From Variovorax brevis (lineage in GTDB: Bacteria; Pseudomonadota; Gammaproteobacteria; Burkholderiales; Burkholderiaceae_C): 64,000 nt of DNA. The stretch is from assembly GCF_030317105.1 (NCBI RefSeq), contig NZ_JASZYG010000005.1, forward strand, positions 124,001 through 188,000. The letters are read 5' to 3'. Of this stretch, positions 63,429 through 64,000 are shown one piece after another. Under the pieces are notes generated by a model. It did not search any database, was not told the origin of the DNA, and saw only the letters and a program-made list of their open reading frames with translations. A program made the position numbers and the translations under genes. Position 1 is the first letter of the stretch, and each line of letters opens with the position of its first letter.

Positions 63429-64000
63429 ATGACTGACTACATACGAAGCGGCGGCCGTGCCGCCGACCAGCTGCGCCCCGTGCGCATCACCCGCGGTTTC
63501 ACCATCCACGCCGAAGGCTCGGTGCTGATCGAGTTCGGCCAGACGCGCGTGCTGTGCACCGCCTCGGTCGAAGAACGCGTGCCGCCACACAAGCGCGGCA
63601 GCGGCGAAGGCTGGGTCACGGCCGAATACGGGATGCTTCCGCGCGCCACGCACACGCGCAGCGACCGCGAAGCCGCTCGCGGCAAGCAGAGCGGCCGCAC
63701 GCAGGAAATCCAGCGACTCATCGGCCGCTCGATGCGCGCGGTGTTCGACCTGGCGGCGCTCGGCGAGCGCACCATCCACCTCGATTGCGACGTGCTGCAG
63801 GCCGATGGCGGCACGCGCACGGCAGCCATCACCGGTGCCTTCGTCGCGGCGCAGGACGCCGTCAACAAGCTGATCGCGGACGGCCGCATCGCTGCGTCAC
63901 CGATCCGCAGCCACGTGGCCGCCATCTCGGTGGGCATCGTGGACGGCACGCCGCTGCTCGACCTCGAATACACCGAGGACTCGGCGTGCGACACCGACAT
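63429..64000 (+). CDS. rph: Ribonuclease PH (3' part outside window)
   Basis: The visible 190 residues (of about 240) begin MTDYIRSGGRAADQLRPVRI and include the RNase PH features EFGQTRVLCTASVEE, GWVTAEYGMLPRATHTR, GRTQEIQRLIGRSMRAV and DCDVLQADGGTRTAAITGAF split over several segments. The enzyme trims tRNA 3' ends by phosphorolysis. The frame runs open into the window edge at 64000. The start is 31 bases after the phosphatase stop, so co-transcription is likely. Confidence 0.96.
   Translation, partial: MTDYIRSGGRAADQLRPVRITRGFTIHAEGSVLIEFGQTRVLCTASVEERVPPHKRGSGEGWVTAEYGMLPRATHTRSDREAARGKQSGRTQEIQRLIGRSMRAVFDLAALGERTIHLDCDVLQADGGTRTAAITGAFVAAQDAVNKLIADGRIAASPIRSHVAAISVGIVDGTPLLDLEYTEDSACDTD

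Overview
The window reads as chromosome of a high-GC betaproteobacterium of the order Burkholderiales, most likely Comamonadaceae and probably Variovorax-like. The reasons are the gene neighbourhoods nadK-recN-rapZ/mutY, yicC-gmk-rpoZ-spoT and ispE-tRNA-Gln-prs-rplY-pth, the codon use, and GC-rich palindromic repeats of a kind I associate with that group. This taxonomic call comes from recognition only; no search was run.

Layout. 1-9 kb is a signalling block: a truncated response regulator, a GAF histidine kinase, a short phage-tail-collar protein, and a minus-strand operon of CHASE3 hybrid kinase, CheR, CheB, receiver-kinase and a lone receiver, with stop/start overlaps at the hybrid-kinase/CheR/CheB/receiver-kinase joints and no chemoreceptor in view. 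9.7-15.2 kb holds small accessory enzymes (VOC, DUF1801, RidA, histidine phosphatase, TPR, tautomerase) and a LysR regulator. 15.2-22.1 kb is a six-gene minus-strand operon for an oligopeptide-type ABC importer plus an amidase. Palindromic repeats sit at two of its junctions and inside its dppD-like gene. 22.3-37.6 kb is a housekeeping core: ferredoxin, pth, rplY, prs, tRNA-Gln, ispE, lolB, a TPR lipoprotein, mutM, a dynamin-like GTPase, mutY, rapZ, recN, nadK, hrcA and a CAU tRNA.

37.6-45.7 kb is the accessory region. A transposase remnant is followed by a compact plus-strand operon of a large lipoprotein, a secreted caspase-fold peptidase, a FecR-like periplasmic protein and a CHASE2 nucleotide cyclase; a lower-GC orphan gene lies convergent to it. 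This is the best candidate for an incompletely described system. 45.7-52.5 kb contains divergent metR/metE, divergent cadR/cadA with a MerR-type promoter, and an FHA protein.

52.7-64 kb contains tRNA-Arg, a dadA-type oxidoreductase behind a tandem glycine riboswitch, an AidB-like acyl-CoA dehydrogenase, greB, the spoT/rpoZ/gmk/yicC stringent-response block, and divergently a Ser/Thr kinase, a PP2C phosphatase and the 5' part of rph. Most start codons were chosen from overlaps with upstream stops, Shine-Dalgarno-like sequences and family N-termini. Translational coupling by ATGA or GTGA overlaps is unusually frequent here.
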